A stretch of DNA of 64,000 bases, from positions 1 through 64,000 of the forward strand of contig MSHB01000017.1 of NCBI GenBank assembly GCA_001940985.1. Reading direction: 5' to 3'. A program made the position numbers and the translations under genes. This document shows positions 62,986-64,000 of the stretch, in pieces; the first letter of the stretch is position 1; each line of letters starts with the position of its first letter. The notes under the pieces are model-generated. The model made no database searches, was not told the DNA's origin, and saw only the letters and a list, made by a program, of their open reading frames with translations. Source of the DNA: Mollicutes bacterium Phil14 (GTDB lineage: Bacteria; Bacillota_I; Bacilli_A; ML615J-28; CAG-698).

Positions 62986-63076
62986 GGAGTAGTACTCAAG
63001 TGGCTGAAGAGGTGCCCCTGCTAAGGGTATAGATCGGGAAACTGGTGCGAGGGTTCAAATCCCTCCTACTCCGCCA
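62986..63076 (+). tRNA. tRNA-Ser(GCU)
   Basis: The acceptor stem GGAGTAG pairs with CTACTCC; G73 and an encoded CCA follow (63074-63076). The anticodon loop CTGCTAA gives GCU, reading AGC/AGU. A long variable arm (class II) and GTTCAAATC T-loop confirm tRNA-Ser. Confidence 0.97.
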
Positions 63077-63083
63077 TTATTAA

Positions 63084-63160
63084 GGCCTTTTGGAGAAGCG
63101 GTTTAACTCATATGCCTTTCACGCATACACTCACGGGTTCGAATCCCGTAAAGGTCACCA
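63084..63160 (+). tRNA. tRNA-Glu(UUC)
   Basis: The acceptor GGCCTTT pairs with AAAGGTC (one G-T), followed by A73 and CCA (63158-63160). The anticodon loop CTTTCAC gives UUC. The T-arm CGGGTTCGAATCCCG is canonical. It lies 7 bp after tRNA-Ser and is probably co-transcribed. Confidence 0.95.
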
Positions 63161-63214
63161 TTTGAATGTATCTGTAAGATATATATATGATTTCGTTTTT
63201 GAAGTTAAAAAAAT

Positions 63215-63239
63215 ATGCATCTTTTTAGGTGTATTTTTT
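63215..63239 (+). terminator. weak terminator after the tRNA pair
   Basis: ATGCATC (63215-63221) and GGTGTAT (63228-63234) pair with two G-T pairs and are followed by Ts. From 63240 to 63364 I see only an AT-rich stretch with a TATAAT near 63335. Confidence 0.5.
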
Positions 63240-63364
63240 ATTACTTGTTAAATACTTTTATAAAAAATTCAGACAACTTAAATTAACACATTTACAGTAA
63301 AAAAATCATTTAGTTAATGTGTATGATTAGTTATATAATAAGATATGAGAAAGAGGGAATTAAA

Positions 63365-64000
63365 ATGTTTGATAAATAATTAATTGAAAGAATATGTAAT
63401 TTGACGTGTAGTGATGAAGATGTTTTTAAGGATAATACTTTAATAAAATATGATGTAGATTATCCATTTAAAAAATACTATAATGCTAATACAATTATAA
63501 ACGCAATTAAAAAATATGCTTCACACGAATGGAGCGATAAAAAATTGGCTCATTGGGCGTGTATCTATTTTTGGATTTTGGCGGGTGGAAATGACCAAAA
63601 TTTGAAAGAGGACTTGAATAGTTTTGAAGAATTTTATGCTCAACGCATAATAGAATCTTTAGATTCATTGTCTTTTTTTGAGTCTACAGATTTAGAGAAA
63701 AGTGAGATTCAAGAGTGGTTAGAATATAATATAGAATACTATACTGATTTAAATCATATATGGGAAACTAGAGAGAAATGGCAAATATATTATTATTTAA
63801 CTAACGAATTTGTTTGCTTTGATGATGAGGATGATTGTAAAAGCACTTATACTATTTTAGTAAATAATGAAACTAAAGAATTTGCGATATTATATGCAGA
63901 TTGTTTTTGTGATTTTCTAGAAGAAAAAACATTTACTTGTTTAGAAAAGAATAAAATTTATGATTTAGTTGAAGAACTTAAGAGAAAAGAATATCAAGAA
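63365..64000 (+). pseudogene. unrecognised gene with stop at codon 5, running off the window
   Basis: ATG 63365 follows a plausible RBS (AAAGAGGGAATTAAA), but the fifth codon is TAA (63377-63379). The same frame is then open for 207 codons to the last base of the window. The translation is acidic and aromatic-rich (ASHEWSDKKLAHWACIYFWI, EYNIEYYTDLNHIWETREKW, FVCFDDEDDCKSTYTILVNN) and looks like a genuine soluble protein. It is absent from the ORF track because it has no end. Either the gene is broken, or translation begins later (TTG 63401). No family is recognised. Confidence 0.55.

Overview
The window is low-GC (roughly 30%) DNA that uses the standard genetic code: TGG encodes Trp throughout and TGA ends genes. 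Gene content points to a Bacillota lineage, probably an uncultured Bacilli/Erysipelotrichia-like gut bacterium. The markers are WhiA, CdaA, HflX, the short Firmicutes Pgi, CwlD- and YunB-like sporulation proteins, a CIRCE (HrcA) operator, lipoproteins and SD motifs of the GGAGG/GGTGAT type. The genus cannot be set from the sequence alone.

Region 1 (1-13.4 kb) is an accessory island of conflict systems. It opens inside the 3' end of a large Rhs/WapA-like polymorphic toxin with a small putative immunity gene. A serine recombinase with an in-frame stop follows, then three orphan Rhs tip cassettes (core remnant, variable toxin, immunity gene, mostly a related terminator). A complete type II CBASS operon comes next: Cap16 2TM-NUDIX effector, CD-NTase, Cap2 E1/E2 and Cap3 JAB. 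Its consensus promoter has the -35 box inside a CIRCE-like operator. A decayed copy of this promoter and of cap16 lies inside the Rhs array. The right edge is debris: a TdeIII-like restriction endonuclease tail abutting the C-terminal half of a tyrosine integrase, then a truncated serine recombinase. An approximately 80-bp structured element precedes both serine recombinase genes, at 1.7 kb and 13.1 kb.

Region 2 (13.4-22.6 kb) is metabolic and stress genes: a PfkB sugar kinase and CAT-like acetyltransferase pair; an agmatinase coupled to a tandem-domain SpeD-family pyruvoyl decarboxylase; a Zn/Cd-type P-type ATPase with a separate HMA protein and a divergent ArsR-AraC fusion regulator over a perfect palindrome; a diguanylate cyclase; and HflX.

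Region 3 (22.6-33.8 kb) has a Clp-type AAA+ protein with a degenerate second ATPase domain, a 1437-aa degenerate SF1/DUF4011-like ATPase, an ankyrin protein, the diadenylate cyclase CdaA, a membrane protein with degenerate GGDEF, a fused IspDF and a CBS protein.

Region 4 (33.9-63.2 kb) is mostly housekeeping: YunB-like protein, NifU-type scaffold, radical SAM, S1 protein, Pgi, CwlD-type amidase, the TsaE-TsaB-RimI-TsaD t6A operon, an uncharacterised envelope/coiled-coil block (41.8-48.5 kb), a B3/B4 protein with GlnRS, PcrA, LigA, UvrA, VanZ-like, HAD phosphatase, TrxB, WhiA, two membrane-anchored extracytoplasmic proteins and a tRNA-Ser/tRNA-Glu pair. An unrecognised gene with a stop at codon 5 runs off the right end.

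Three nucleotide second-messenger systems occur in 64 kb: c-di-GMP (GGDEF), c-di-AMP (CdaA) and the CBASS cyclic oligonucleotide.
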